Source: Capsicum annuum (taxonomy: Eukaryota; Streptophyta; Magnoliopsida; Solanales; Solanaceae). From it: a DNA stretch of 64,000 nucleotides. Below the pieces are notes generated by a model that saw only the letters and a program-made list of their open reading frames with translations, did not search any database and was not told the origin of the DNA. The stretch is from assembly GCF_002878395.1 (NCBI RefSeq), contig NC_061115.1, positions 212,291,779 through 212,355,778 on the forward strand, given 5' to 3'. This document shows positions 47,932 to 58,999 of this stretch, one piece after another. Position numbers and translations under genes: made by a program. Each line of letters starts with the position of its first letter. Positions within the stretch are counted from its first letter, which is position 1.

Positions 47932-50900
47932 CAGAGGCAGATTCAGGATCCGGACTCTTTGGGTGCCAAGCAAATTTATCGATTAAATTAATCAGATTAT
48001 TCATTTTTCAACCTATAGAATAACTAACCAACCAATTAATATAAAAGAACAATAATAAAATGACAAAACTTAATCTTTCAATAATATTACTAATATCATA
48101 ATATAATATCCATAATTCATTACAATTGTCCACGATGAGTTTTCATATTCTGAAAACGATCAACGATGACATCATTACGTACATTTGCAAATACATCACA
48201 TTCTATGTAACACACTAAACAATCATTTAAATATTGATCACCAATACTATTTCACACTTCATTTTTTACGTGCTTCATGGAAGATAATGCTCTTTCCACA
48301 GTTGTAGTAGCAACATATAAAATTAGAGCCAACTTTACAAGTAAATAAACAAGTGAATAAATCTCCACAAGATTTGCCTCAACTAATGTCTTTGCCAAGT
48401 CACGAATTCCTTACAAGTTGGAGAATTTGGAATTACCACCTCGCATATGAATTATGAAAGTATCAAGTTGGTAACTCAAATCTCGAAGCTTTCCATCATC
48501 AAACTTATTTGGATAACACTTCACTAAAGACATCAAAGTTAGAAAAAGAATAGACAGGATTCAAGCTACCCATCCCAAGAAGCAAATCACTACTCACTAC
48601 ATCAAAACGATCATTAAGCTCTTGAAGTTGCACATCAATGACATCACAAAAGATTTCAACATGCAAATGGTGCGAATAACAAACATCGAAACACTTATGC
48701 TTTGACTTTCCAGGAAAATTAGGCTCATCTAATTTGGGAATCAAGATATCATGTGAATCACAAAATGAAGAAACGTCATCCAACAAAGATTTCCACCCAC
48801 TTTCTTTCATATTTTGCAATCTTTTCTTTGAGATGCTAAGAAACTCTACGGCATTAACAATATCTTGATCTTTATTTTGTAAAATCTTGCTCAACTCATT
48901 TGACATGGCCAATACTTTCAATATCCAGTGAAGCATAAAAACAAATTTGAATGTTTTGGCCTTTGTCAAAAGATATTCCGCTTGATTTCTATCACTTGAG
49001 GTAGAACCTTCAATTTCAATCACTTCAAGCACATGAACAATAGATGAGAAAATAACAAGAAAGTTATCCAATGTTTTGAAATGTGATCCCCAACAAGTAT
49101 CACCCGATCTTTGAAGCCCACGTTCTTGATGTAATCCTTGTCCGGTATGAGCTTCATCGGACTCAAGTAATTGCTTCAAATTTTTGGCTTGGTGATGACG
49201 AAGTAAATCTCTACGCTTAAAAGATCCTCCCACAACATTCAACACATTAGTAACATGATAAAAAAAGTCTTCAACTTCCAAATATTTTTTGCAATAGCAA
49301 CAAGTGTTAGTTGCAATTGATGTGCAAAAAAGTTTTGAGATCATTTATCTCTCCTTTCATATTACTAGCTCCATCTTAATCTTGTCCACGTATTTTGGAT
49401 GGACTTAGTGAGTGATCGGAAAGCAAAGAATAAATTTATATCTTCAATGAGCATGCCGATGTATCACTAACATGGACAAGACCGATAAATCGTTCTACTT
49501 CACCATTCTTATCAACATACCTCAAAACAGGAGCCATTTGTTCTTTGTGTGAGATGTCTTTGGATTCATCAACTAATATCCCAAAGTAATGTCCATTCAA
49601 GTCCTCAATTATAACTATCAATGTTTCTTTCTCACAAGCATTGACAATATCCTTTTGAATCATAGGACAAGTCAAAGTATCATTTTGTGGAGCTTTCTCT
49701 AATATCACTTTTTCCACACCGGGATGTTTATCTCCATGCCACCGCAAAAATCCTAAAAAGTAGTCTTGATTAGTTGAAGCTTCACTTTTGTCATGACCTC
49801 GAAAAGATAATCCATGATACAAAAGAAGTCTTGCCACATCAATTGAAGCTTCCAAACGAATTCGGTACTCACTTTTTGCCAGTTGAGAATGTTTATCAAG
49901 AACAACTTGAATTGATTGACGATAATTTGACAAATCTAGCGTCTTATTGTAACATTTGTGGAGAACACTATTAACTTTACCGACATGTAAACGAAATCTT
50001 TCAAGAGCCTTATTCCAACTCTTAAAATCCTTCACCCGTAGTCTCATGAATAAATTTATTTTTGAACAAATAACAACAAAGACAATATTGGGCATCTTTC
50101 TCCACACTATACTCCAATCAAGTCGAACGTGAACCTTTAAACCAACTTGAAGTAAATTGACGCATTCCACCTCCTATTTCACTTGAAGGATATGGTTTCA
50201 AGACAGGTTGACAAGGCCCCTTTTCAATATAATATTTCCTCAATTCATCTCGTATTCAAGGAGCATAATCAAAAATAGGTCTTCTTTCTCCCAGGTCGGC
50301 TTTAAGTGAACCTAAATCGAGGTCAGTTATAAGACAAGAACAATTGATATTGACATTACTAGAACTAGATTGAGAATAATTAACCTTCTTGAAAAAATTC
50401 TCCATCTCAATTCACAAAATTAGAACACTTTCACCTAAATCAAGATAATTTCAAATTTGGATTTCTAGGCTCAAGAAAGAGAAACAAAATAATTTTTTAA
50501 AATAACTTACAAAGAGAGCAAACAACAAACAGAGAGAAAGAGATAGAGCAAGCAGCAGCAACAGCAAACTTCAAGAACAAGAGTTAGAGAGTCGATGTTT
50601 TGATTTGGCCCTTTGAAAATTGGGTTTTTGTCTTAATTTTAATGAGAGATATTTGATTATATCTTTTAAACAATTAAATAAAAAAAAGTCAAAAAATAAG
50701 ATTAATTTTATAAAAAAGTCAATTGGTAATAAACTAATCTGTTTGTTCCCTGTTTTAAATAAACTTATACATTGTTGGTTGTTGCCTTGTTCTAATAAAA
50801 AGTTATTAACAAAAATAATTTTAAAAAACAAATGTTGTTGGCCAGAATCGAACACAAGCTACAAAAGTAGCACTTTACCACCAGCACTAGGCAATGCTCT

Positions 50901-51029
50901 ATTATTACAAGTGTTATATTTAATACTTAACTATATCCATATATATATATATATAACTATATATATAGAGTTTCCGTCGAAATTTGCCGGTGGCGTGTCA
51001 CCCCACGGGCCTTAATAGATCTGCCCTTG
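47932..51029 (-). mobile_element. hAT-superfamily DNA transposon with perfect 8-bp target duplication
   Basis: The termini are imperfect inverted repeats: CAGAGGCAGATTCA on the left and, read inward from the right, CAAGGGCAGATCTA. The flanks CTTATAAA (47924-47931) and CTTATAAA (51030-51037) are identical, the 8-bp duplication expected for hAT. D2 shows the near-empty site TTCTTATACTTAGAAAATGC at about 62482. The interior encodes a minus-strand DUF4371/zinc-finger-type transposase. Confidence 0.95.
48120..50405 (-). pseudogene. hAT transposase of the zinc finger MYM-type 1/DUF4371 group, decayed
   Basis: From an ATG at 50405 (MENFFKKVNYSQSSSSNVNI) an early stop occurs near 50255 (RRPIFDYAP, stop, IRDELRKYYIEKGP). 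The frame 50170-49436 holds the DUF4371 region (LLLYHGLSFRGHDKSEASTN, then YFGILVDESKDISHKEQ, where DES is the first catalytic-aspartate area of the family). Frameshifts near 49430-49340 break SPSKIRGQ and DGASNMKGEINDLKT. The frame 49344-48505 includes HVTNVLNVVGGSFKRRDLLR and GDTCWGSHFKTLDNFL. The C-terminal dimerisation motif (VATTTVERALSSMKHVKNEV, then DQYLNDCLVCYIE) ends at a TAA at 48120. Transposition would need another source. Confidence 0.9.
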
Positions 51030-51299
51030 CTTATAAATAAAATGCATCAAAAATTATTGCAATTGATGTTTGAAGATGTGTTTGATTGTAACATGAAAAA
51101 GAAAGAGCTTTTAAATTTGAACTTAAAAAATGATATTTGGGGTTTGAATTTATGTGGATATGCATTTTATTTGTAAAAATTAAAGTTTTGTGAGTGAAAA
51201 AAGTTTTTTTTTTTTCACCTTGAAAAATTGGTTAATTCTTTGAACTTGGAAAAAAAAAATCAATTTGAAGAAACTAACTCCATGTTATTAGTATATGTA

Positions 51300-51670
51300 T
51301 AGCCAAAAAATGTGTGTGTTGGGTTGGGTTTGGAGGGGAAGGGGGCAGGGTTGTAATTTTTTCATTCGATTTTTGATATCTATATGTGAGATTTTCAATT
51401 AATACAATTTGAGACACACAAGATCAATTAAAGCGAAAAGTATTCCTTAGTAAGTTTTTTTTTTTTTTTTAATTCTAAAGTATGAACTCAAGAACTCTAA
51501 AACCTCTAATTAAGAAAAAATTCGATACAATATTTACCTATAATGAATTTATAGGTTATTTTAAAAACGAAAAGCACCAAAAAACCAAAATAACAAGGCC
51601 TCATGTTAAAATTGATTTTAGGCCACTGATTATTGAGAGACTCCTAGGCTATCGTATTGCCAGCTAATGA
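51300..51670. repeat. conserved leader segment of the second unit (D1)
   Basis: AATTTTTTCATTCGATTTTT, then GAGACACACAAGATCAATTA, recurs near 26265, 55845 and 62640, so four copies exist. A short plus-strand frame at 51482-51667 (NSRTLKPLIKK, then KIDFRPLIIERLLG) has counterparts at 55970-56203 and, broken, at 26392 and 62762. I do not recognise a protein. Confidence 0.6.
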
Positions 51671-51803
51671 TAGGATATTTTGATTGATAACACCAAAATG
51701 AACATGTGTTTTCAACTTAAAAATATTGGTCATATATTAATTTTTTCTGACATCTTTCAAGTACGTTGTCTCTTTTTCCTAACTTTTTTTTGTTATGATA
51801 CCT

Positions 51804-52056
51804 AATTCTTCGTTTCATAATAAATGAATTGTTAAATTTTGATACATATATTAAGAAAAAATCATTAAAAATATAAATTTAATACAACTTTTCATTTTTA
51901 CCCCAAAAAAATGAAAAAGTTGACCTTGTAATACCTTTTTAAAAGTTAATTGATTGTCAAATCATAAGGCCAAATTTGAAAAAAAATTCAATGATTCACT
52001 TATTTTAAAACACCAAAAAATAACCCAACAATTCACTTAATCCGAAACGGAGGGAG
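51804..52056. mobile_element. Stowaway-like MITE 2
   Basis: TTCTTCGTTTCATAATAAAT at the left and ACTTAATCCGAAACGGAGGG at the right are inverted. It is of the same type as MITE 1 and sits in the paralogous phrase GATATATATTAGGTATTATC seen uninterrupted near 63421. Confidence 0.8.
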
Positions 52057-52061
52057 TATCA

Positions 52062-52259
52062 TTCTCTCCATTTTAAAAAGTATGATTTTTTTTAGTAATT
52101 TTTTAATTTTAACTTTTTTATGTGACATATTTAAAATTACAAGATTGAAAAACATTTTGATATATTTGATATATCTTTAATTTAAAATCATAAAATTAAT
52201 TTTTTTTTCTTAAATTGCATGTCAAGTTAAACTAAGTCATTTCTTTTAAGCGGAGGAAG
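52062..52259. mobile_element. Stowaway-like MITE 3, adjacent to MITE 2
   Basis: TTCTCTCCATTTTAAAAAGT and TTTCTTTTAAGCGGAGGAAG form the inverted ends. It is a different subfamily placed immediately beside MITE 2. Confidence 0.7.
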
Positions 52260-52261
52260 TA

Positions 52262-52575
52262 GGTATTATCACCAATTATGTTGGGATGAATGAAATTCTT
52301 TGTTCTCAATTATAGATTTTGAGCTTGAATCTCGAAGATGATACCTTTTTAGTAATGAGCGGTTCTATCTTGGACGAATTTTAACAACGTAAATTTGAAT
52401 TAATCAAGAAAACTTTAGTTGTCATAGGATATGTTGTTCCATTTTCACATTTCTTGGATTAAATGGTTTGAAAAAAAATCTTGAAAAATACGGAGGTTCT
52501 ATTGAAGGAAAAATTAATTGTCATGATCTTCCAACTGTTTTTTCATGACACAACAACAAACTCGATATAATCTTC
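52262..52575. repeat. segment paralogous to 63435-63730
   Basis: Shared text includes GATACCTTTTTAGTAATGARCGGT and AATTTGAATTAATCAAGAAA, then GTCATAGGATATG. It joins the second units of D1 and D2. No gene is recognised. Confidence 0.75.
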
Positions 52576-52576
52576 A

Positions 52577-52712
52577 TTCAACAAGAGTACCAACACTTCC
52601 TAAGTCATCTTCATGAACCTCAAAATGGTTTACCTTATCACTTATATTTTTTTTATATGGTGAGGTTTGGAGTTGAAGTGATCATGAAATAGTTCTCCAC
52701 CATACACCACAC
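52577..52712 (-). pseudogene. MLP-like exon 1 fragment (copy 3)
   Basis: The minus strand reads GELFHDHFNSKPHHI, a frameshifting insertion of about eight A/T bases, then DKVNHFEVHEDDLGSVGTLV and E, a stop. It corresponds to codons 17-56 of the intact copy. The first 16 codons are replaced by unrelated sequence and exon 2 is absent, so this is a relic. Confidence 0.88.
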
Positions 52713-52829
52713 AATGAGAATTCGTTGTTAAATGGTCTTTTCAAAATTTTTTTTTAATGAAATAGACTATAATTTTTTTCTTTTAGGAAAATGACCCATT
52801 TTTTAGACAGATTTATTATCTATCTGATT

Positions 52830-52960
52830 GATATATGTACAAATCGATTATCGATCTGATAAATCAATTGTCAATCCAACAAATCGATTATTAATTCAAC
52901 CTATATAGATTACCGATCTGACTTATATATGGACAGATCGATTCTCAATCCGACAGATGA
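52830..52960. repeat. short imperfect repeats around CGATTATCGATCTGA
   Basis: Variants of ATCGATTNTCNATCYGACA occur five or six times at about 25-bp intervals. Confidence 0.6.
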
Positions 52961-53109
52961 GAAAATAAAAGTAAATCATTTTGCTAATTGAAAACTTGAA
53001 AGACTTAATAACCAAAATTTCTCAGTATGTCATTTTGCTAATTAGAAATTGAAGAGATTTAATAGTCAAATTTTCTCCATAAGAATGTAATAACTCATAT
53101 AATAAAAGA

Positions 53110-53695
53110 AGGACAATTATATGAAGAGGGGTACGGATGCCCAGTTCGTAGGTGTGAGAGGCTAACATGAGATGGTTTCAGGAGAAGTAGAGGTAGGCCG
53201 AAGAAATATTGGAGAGAAGTGATTAGACATGACATGGAACTGTTACAACTTACTGAGGAAAGTGTGAAGGTCGCGGATAAGGGTATAAGGTTAGTGCATG
53301 TGCGGATTGTAACTAGTAGTTAGGGAGCTTTGATGTAGTCGGGTTAGTAAGCCTACGCCAGTGTCCAGTGGTAGGAGCCACTAATGTATGACTTATACTA
53401 GGGGGTGACCTTTTCTTATTTCTTATTTCCTGTTTTTTAATTTCATATTGCTCTTATTTTCATGGCTCCCTTAGCTCTATTTTTATTATTTTTCATTTCT
53501 TATTTCAGTTATACCACCCATTCTGTTTCATATATTATTATGACCTTGTTAACCATTCATTATCTTGAGCCGGGGGTCTATTAGAAACAACCTCTCTAAT
53601 TTTTCGAAAGTAGCGGTATGGACTATGTACATTTTACCCTCTTCAAACCTCACTTGGTGGGATTACATTGAATTTGTTGTTGTTGTAAAAATGAG
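53110..53695 (+). mobile_element. 3' end of an RTE-type LINE
   Basis: The frame at about 53130-53330 reads VRRCERLT, stop, DGFRRSRGRPKKYWREVIRH, then DMELLQLTEES, the conserved C-terminus of plant RTE-type reverse transcriptases. Downstream CCTCTTCAAACCTCACTTGG, then TGGGATTACATTGAATTTGT and TTGTTGTTGT, is the tail that TS SINEs share. The 5' truncation is typical of LINE insertion. Confidence 0.75.
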
Positions 53696-53699
53696 AAAA

Positions 53700-55150
53700 A
53701 AAAAAAATCAAGTAAAGGATTAAATAAAAAAAGAAAAGGAAAACATATATGGTCATACTTGGGCCAATGGACTTTCAAGCCCAATCTGCTGAATGAAACA
53801 TAAGGGGAAGTTTAGATTCCCCATGCAAAACGCAGCAGCAGGAAGCAGCAAAGGGAGAAGAAAAAAAGAAAAGAATTAACCAATCATTTATTTTAGCAAC
53901 TTTGCATTACATGTTTTGATTGTCTTGCGTTTTCTGGAGGAGCACACACAGGGGACTCAACTAGTGGGAAAATACTTAAAAGAGAAGTAGAAAAAAGAAG
54001 GTAAATTTCTTCATTTTGTCCACAAATTATACTCTTACAATTTATGACTTTAGAATTGAAGGTGAAAGTTTAAGAATCAAGGATGAAAATTATAAAAAAT
54101 TTATAAATTCTCATGAATGGAGCAAGAATATCAAGTGATGTTGAATTTTAATATTATTATAATGTTTAATTTATTATTATAATGACCCTTTAGGACCTTT
54201 ACTTTATGGGAGGTTGCAGCAGTTTTCTTTTATTGGCAATTGATGCCAACCTTAATGCTATCAATTGACAACATCTTACGTTTGCATGGCTGTTTACGTT
54301 ACAACCTTCAATTTCCCTCAATTGTAAGTGCTTTTAAACTCTTGGTCAGTGGAGGATGAATTTAATCATCACTTTTTCTTGAGATTCATGTAACTTTTCA
54401 TTCATTATTCCTTCATTATCATATTTTTTATGTGGTGTAACTCTTGTAACCTAAAATCCATTGAAATTTCATCTTTACTATCACATTTATCTTTCTATTC
54501 ATTGTATCCTATAAATAGAGGTGGTCTTGCATGATTTTGAGACACTATAAGATAATATAGAGTTCACCAAATTAGATAGTAAAAATGAGAGTTTATTAAT
54601 TGAAGGGAGGTGTTCTTTTTATGGAGCTTTGAACTCAACTCTGAGTTGTTGAGTTGTTTTTTGTGAGAAAGACTGTTGTATCCTGGAGGGGACAAGTTAA
54701 GAAGATTACTGCTGCACCGGTAAAACATTTGCTGCAATAGGTTTGAATCTCCCTAAAGAGAGCGAGATATTCGCGCCTCAGCCGAAGAAGACGACGACAT
54801 TCTTTTCTTTTTTCTTCACTTGTAATTTTCAGTTATAGTATTTTTTTTAATTTCACCAACATTAAGTTATTGGATTGTAACCTTTACACCTTCGGCTTGA
54901 CCAAAGAATAGTATATAGACAACAACGTTATGAGAAAATCAACTATAAGGTTGTTTTAATGGATTGAAAGTATAAGTTGTCAATTGAGAGCCAATAACAA
55001 AATTTATATAGTTGGATAGTTTAAAGTAATTATGCGTTGGTCTAAACTAAGAAATTAACACGAGATTGACATGATGTGATTATAGATTCGATCGAATGAG
55101 GTCATATACGACTTGTTCGAGGTAACAAATTTGGTATTATGACAAATGTA
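53700..55150 (+). other. no gene; LTR-like stretch at about 54140-54900
   Basis: Contains a promoter-like CCTATAAATAGAGG at about 54509, followed by AG-rich leader text (GAGGGGACAAGTTAAGAAGA, then GAGAGCGAGATATTCGCGCC). This looks like U3-R-U5 of a plant LTR, possibly a solo copia LTR, but I could not find both termini or a target duplication. Confidence 0.35.
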
Positions 55151-56394
55151 CTGGTGCGATTATTTTTCTTTTTTTTGTTTTCTATATTTAAAATCTTTCC
55201 TTCTTGTTAAAGTCAAATATTTACAAAATCATTGATTACATTCTTATTATGTACTTAAAACTTTTAAAAATTTGATACTTATTTAATTTTTCTTATTCTA
55301 ACGCTTTTATATTTATTTCTAGATTTTTCAAATCTTCTTAAAATCAAATTTAGTTATTTAGAATTCTTAAAGAGTATCAGTTGTCATTAATTCTGATGAC
55401 TTATAATAAGTAAAGCAAAGGTTTTATCATAAATATATTTAATTAATTTTCAACTCTTAAATATTAAAAAAAATAATGAAAAGACGATTTTATCTAAAAT
55501 AAAGACTTTTAGTAAAGCGCAAAGAGTTCAAACAACATTGTTAAGACCCTTCACACTTTTAATATACTATAGATATAGATATAGATATAAAATAAATATA
55601 GATTAAAGATAGATATGGGTGATTCTCATATATTTTAGGAGTCTTTATTTCTTTTCATTTATTTAGGAGCCCTTAATTTAATAAAATAATAATAATAAAA
55701 ATAATAAAAAGACGATTTTGTTTAAAACAGAGACTTTTAATGAATGACAAAAAGTTCAAATAATATTTCTAAGATGCTTCACACTTTTAATATAGTATAG
55801 ATACAGATATGTATAGCCAAAAAGTGGGGTGGAGTGAGGGTGCAATTTTTTCATCCGATATCTGATATTTATATGTGAATTTTTCAATTAATCCAATCTG
55901 AGACACACATAATTAATTAAAGAGAAAATTGCTCCTTTAGCAATTTTTTTTTTTTTCACTCTCATAAATTTGAACTCAAGAAGTTTAAAACCTCTAATTA
56001 AGGAAGACTTCGGTCCACTATTTACCGATAATGGATTTATAGATTTTTTCTTTTTAAAAAAGAAAGCACAAAAAAATAAAAAAATAATAAGGCCTCATGT
56101 TAAAGTTGATTTTAGGTCATCGATTATTGAGTTGCTCCTAGGCTGTAGTACTAAGCAAGCTAATAATAAACTTTTGATTGATAACACCAATATGAACATC
56201 TAGTGTTTTCAACCTTAAATTATTGGTCATATATCAATTCTTTCTTAGATCATTCAACTATTTTGTCTCTTTTAACTTTTTTTTTGTGATGATATATATT
56301 AAGGTATTATTACGGGTTATCGTGGGATGAATGAAATTTTTTTACTTTTAATTATAAGTTTTGAATTTGATATATTCAATGTATTTTGTGTGTG

Positions 56395-56640
56395 TGATTT
56401 GAAAAACATAATATGTACACAAACCTTATCTCTACCTTAAAAGATAGAGAAATTATTTTCTATATAAAACACATGGAATTACAACAACAACAATATATCA
56501 ACCACATGAGATTACAACGACAATAACAACAACACCATAAGAAATATGATTTCATAAGAGGAACCTGAAATATAGACGTAAATTTTATCCTATCTTAAAA
56601 GATAGAGAAATTATTCCGATATAAAATTACACAATGGAAA
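56395..56640 (-). repeat. two SINE-tail-like remnants, D2 counterparts
   Basis: ATCTCTACCTTAAAAGATAG with an AACAACAA tail, and ATCCTATCTTAAAAGATAGA. Same arrangement as 26730-26985. Confidence 0.45.
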
Positions 56641-56704
56641 ATAGATTACTTGAAGCATTGATTGATGCACTAAATTTTACTAGGTCAATAGATAAATGAT
56701 TGTG

Positions 56705-57786
56705 TCATTTGTTGTGATGGTGTGAATCAATGTCTTTTATGAGATCAATGGGAATTCCCAAAAGAGTGATGGGCTCTGGGATATCTTCATTTTGCTTCTC
56801 ATACTCAAATGTCCATGATATCCAATTCTCTTCAGCATCCAAAGTAGCCTTAAATTCCTTGTATAAATCCACAAAATATCCTCCAACAAGTTTGAAGGTG
56901 ATTCTTTTCTTTTCTTCATCTATGTGATCAATAACTTGCTTCAACACCCTCTCTTCCCCCTCTTCAAAATATTTTTACAATCAGATTAGTTATAAGATAA
57001 TTACATGTAAATTTACATTACTACACCATCAATATAGATTATGTCATACATTGTTGTACCTTGATCTCCAGAGTAGCAATTTTGTCAAGAGTTAATTAAT
57101 TTTGTCTAGATTATTTATATACAACACACTTATTCAATAACCTGTAAAACTTTAGTTATGTTACAATTGAGATTATTCTATAATGTTGGAATAGACAGAG
57201 GTCTAGGATATTATGTTTTTTAAGTGAGTTCGGGGTACAATAACGAAGTTAGACCGAAATGAACGGCTCAATTCCTCTAGAAGAAAGGAGAGAGGAAGAA
57301 CTATATCTAATTAAAAAAGATGTTAGATTTTAAGTCGTTAACTTACCTACGTACTATCAGGTTATTCAAATGATATCAATATGTAAGTCATTTTAAAATG
57401 TAAGATTTGTAATCTTGAATGTGAGACAAGTTACTTGCTACAACAGGTAAAGGAGATCTGGCACAAAGAATTATTCCACCCATTCCTTTTTCTTGAGTAA
57501 CAACACGGGAATCTAAATAATAAAGAACTCTATTTTCCCTTTTTATTAAAAAAATCCGACCCAAATAATTTATGACTCTATAAAAAAGTAAAACTGACTT
57601 ACCATAGTTAAATCTCCATTCAACAAGAGTACCAACACTTCCTAATTCACCTTCATGAACCTCAAAATGGTTTATCTTATCACTTATATTAGGGATGTGG
57701 TGAGGTTTGGAGTTGAAGTGATCATGAAATAGTTCTCCACTACACTTGACCTCCAAATGAGCAACTAATTTACCCCTCAAACCCAT
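56705..57786 (-). CDS. major latex protein (MLP)-like protein, Bet v 1 superfamily, two exons
   Basis: Exon 1 is 57786-57603, the intron 57602-56962 (minus-strand GTAAGT...GAAG) and exon 2 56961-56705, giving 441 bases and 146 residues, the usual MLP length. Exon 1 starts MGLRGKLVAHLEVKCSGELF; the glycine-rich loop is HEGELGSVGT (residues 44-53). Exon 2 includes QVIDHIDEEKKRITFKLVGG, FVDLYKEFKATL and ENWISWTFEYEKQNEDIPEP. MLPs are small cytosolic proteins of the Bet v 1 fold with a hydrophobic ligand pocket, linked to stress responses and ligand transport; the ligand here is unknown. The intron is phase 1. Copies 1 and 3 nearby are broken, so this looks like the only functional copy in view. 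Expression is not shown. Confidence 0.9.
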
Positions 57787-57880
57787 CCTCTCTTAGCAAA
57801 TAGCAATAGTAAGAAAGAAGTTATTATTACTAATAGTATATGAATGAAAAACTTGTACTTGTTGAAACCAGGGTTCATTG

Positions 57881-57890
57881 CCTTTTATAG
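57881..57890 (-). promoter_or_regulatory. TATA box of the intact MLP gene
   Basis: Minus-strand CTATAAAAGG lies about 95 bp upstream of the ATG. The position and the following GCAATG are shared with copy 1. A second TATATAA lies near 57902. Confidence 0.65.
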
Positions 57891-57943
57891 TTGTAAGGTT
57901 ATATAAACTCACACGTTTGATTCACACTTTGAAAAAGTTATTA

Positions 57944-58203
57944 CCCCGTCTCATTTTATGTGTCGTCTTTCAATCAAATATGAGGTTTAAGAAATAAATG
58001 ATGGCTTTGTAAAGTTTACAAAATTGTCCCACTTAAAGTCACTTTACCGTTTACTTTTTAGTTGTTTTTTCTTATTAAATGAGATCCAGTAAGGATAAAA
58101 TGAGAATGATGCCATTAAATAGGTACCAAATAAGGAAATGTGACCTTTTTTTTGAGACGGACGAAAAAAGAAATAACTATACATAAAATAGGACGAGGGG
58201 AGT
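57944..58203. mobile_element. Stowaway-like MITE 4 in the MLP promoter region
   Basis: CCCCGTCTCATTTTATGTGT at the left and ATACATAAAATAGGACGAGG at the right are inverted; left flank TA. D1 lacks it at the matching place (46885-46905), so it inserted in D2 about 55 bp upstream of the TATA box. Confidence 0.8.
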
Positions 58204-58464
58204 GCCAGATAAGTTAAACGACTTAAAATATGTCACCTTCTTTAATTATACGCATTTGTCTCGATTGAGGTTAATATGTATAATTAGAGAAGATGACATA
58301 CTTTGTAGTTAACTAATCTATGTAACAGACGCTTGAGAACACACATACAAATATTTGAACAAAAAATGTCTAATAGAACATGTTATCATGTTTTCATATA
58401 TTCAAATGAGACATATTATAATACAAGTATTTAAATGAAATTTACTAACAAATTTAAGAATTTT

Positions 58465-58469
58465 ATGGA
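58465..58469. repeat. target-site duplication of the copia element
   Basis: ATGGA at 58465-58469 and GTGGA at 62268-62272 flank the element; one base differs. D1 reads TTTGTGGATTG at the matching place (about 47736), the empty site. Confidence 0.82.
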
Positions 58470-58999
58470 TGTTATAAATATATTATCATATGTAGTGAAT
58501 GTCAACTTTACCATATATAGTGTATGTCTATTTATAGAAAAGCTAGAAACCTCAAGGTTAGCTTTCCCCAATAAATAAAGGGGAATTGTAATTAACTCAT
58601 CAAGAATTCCTCATTAGAAATAAAGAATTCTTCTCTCTCCATTTTTCTTGTTCTTTATTTTATATTTTATAACACGTTATCAGCACGAGTCTCTAACCAT
58701 AAGTTATATACGTCTACAAAATTATCCTATGTTGTACTAGTATACATGTTTATAGTTACTACGTATGAATCTGCAGTATAGATAATTCATTTTTTCATTA
58801 TAAGGTGATACCTGTTATTAAATGATTCCTCCTCTAATGTCTTGTTGATGCTCCAACAGATTCAAAATAGAATAGCCATGCCAATTTCTATTTCCCAGAT
58901 TTATGTCAAATTTAAGTTTATGATTGGATAAATAAGAGATATATAATTACATAGCTTACAACAAATGTCAACAGTTAAACCGAATGTCAGTAGTTAACA

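Larger units (their letters stand above)
25537..52740. repeat. duplication block D1 (MLP block, invaded by transposons)
   Basis: After the insertions are removed, 25537-27440 and 46703-52740 are colinear with 55153-58469 and 62268-63735. Examples are AAAGTCAAATATTTACAAAA at 25582 and 55210, MLP exon 2 at 27062-27316 and 56705-56961, and TTTTAGTATTATTTAATAAC at 47768 against TTTTAGTATCATTTAACAGC at 62288. Both copies lie in the same orientation. Confidence 0.85.

Noticed and set aside
48120..50405. Reading the DUF4371/zinc finger MYM-type frame as a host gene
   Set aside because: The inverted ends and the perfect 8-bp duplication around it show it is the transposase of a hAT element.
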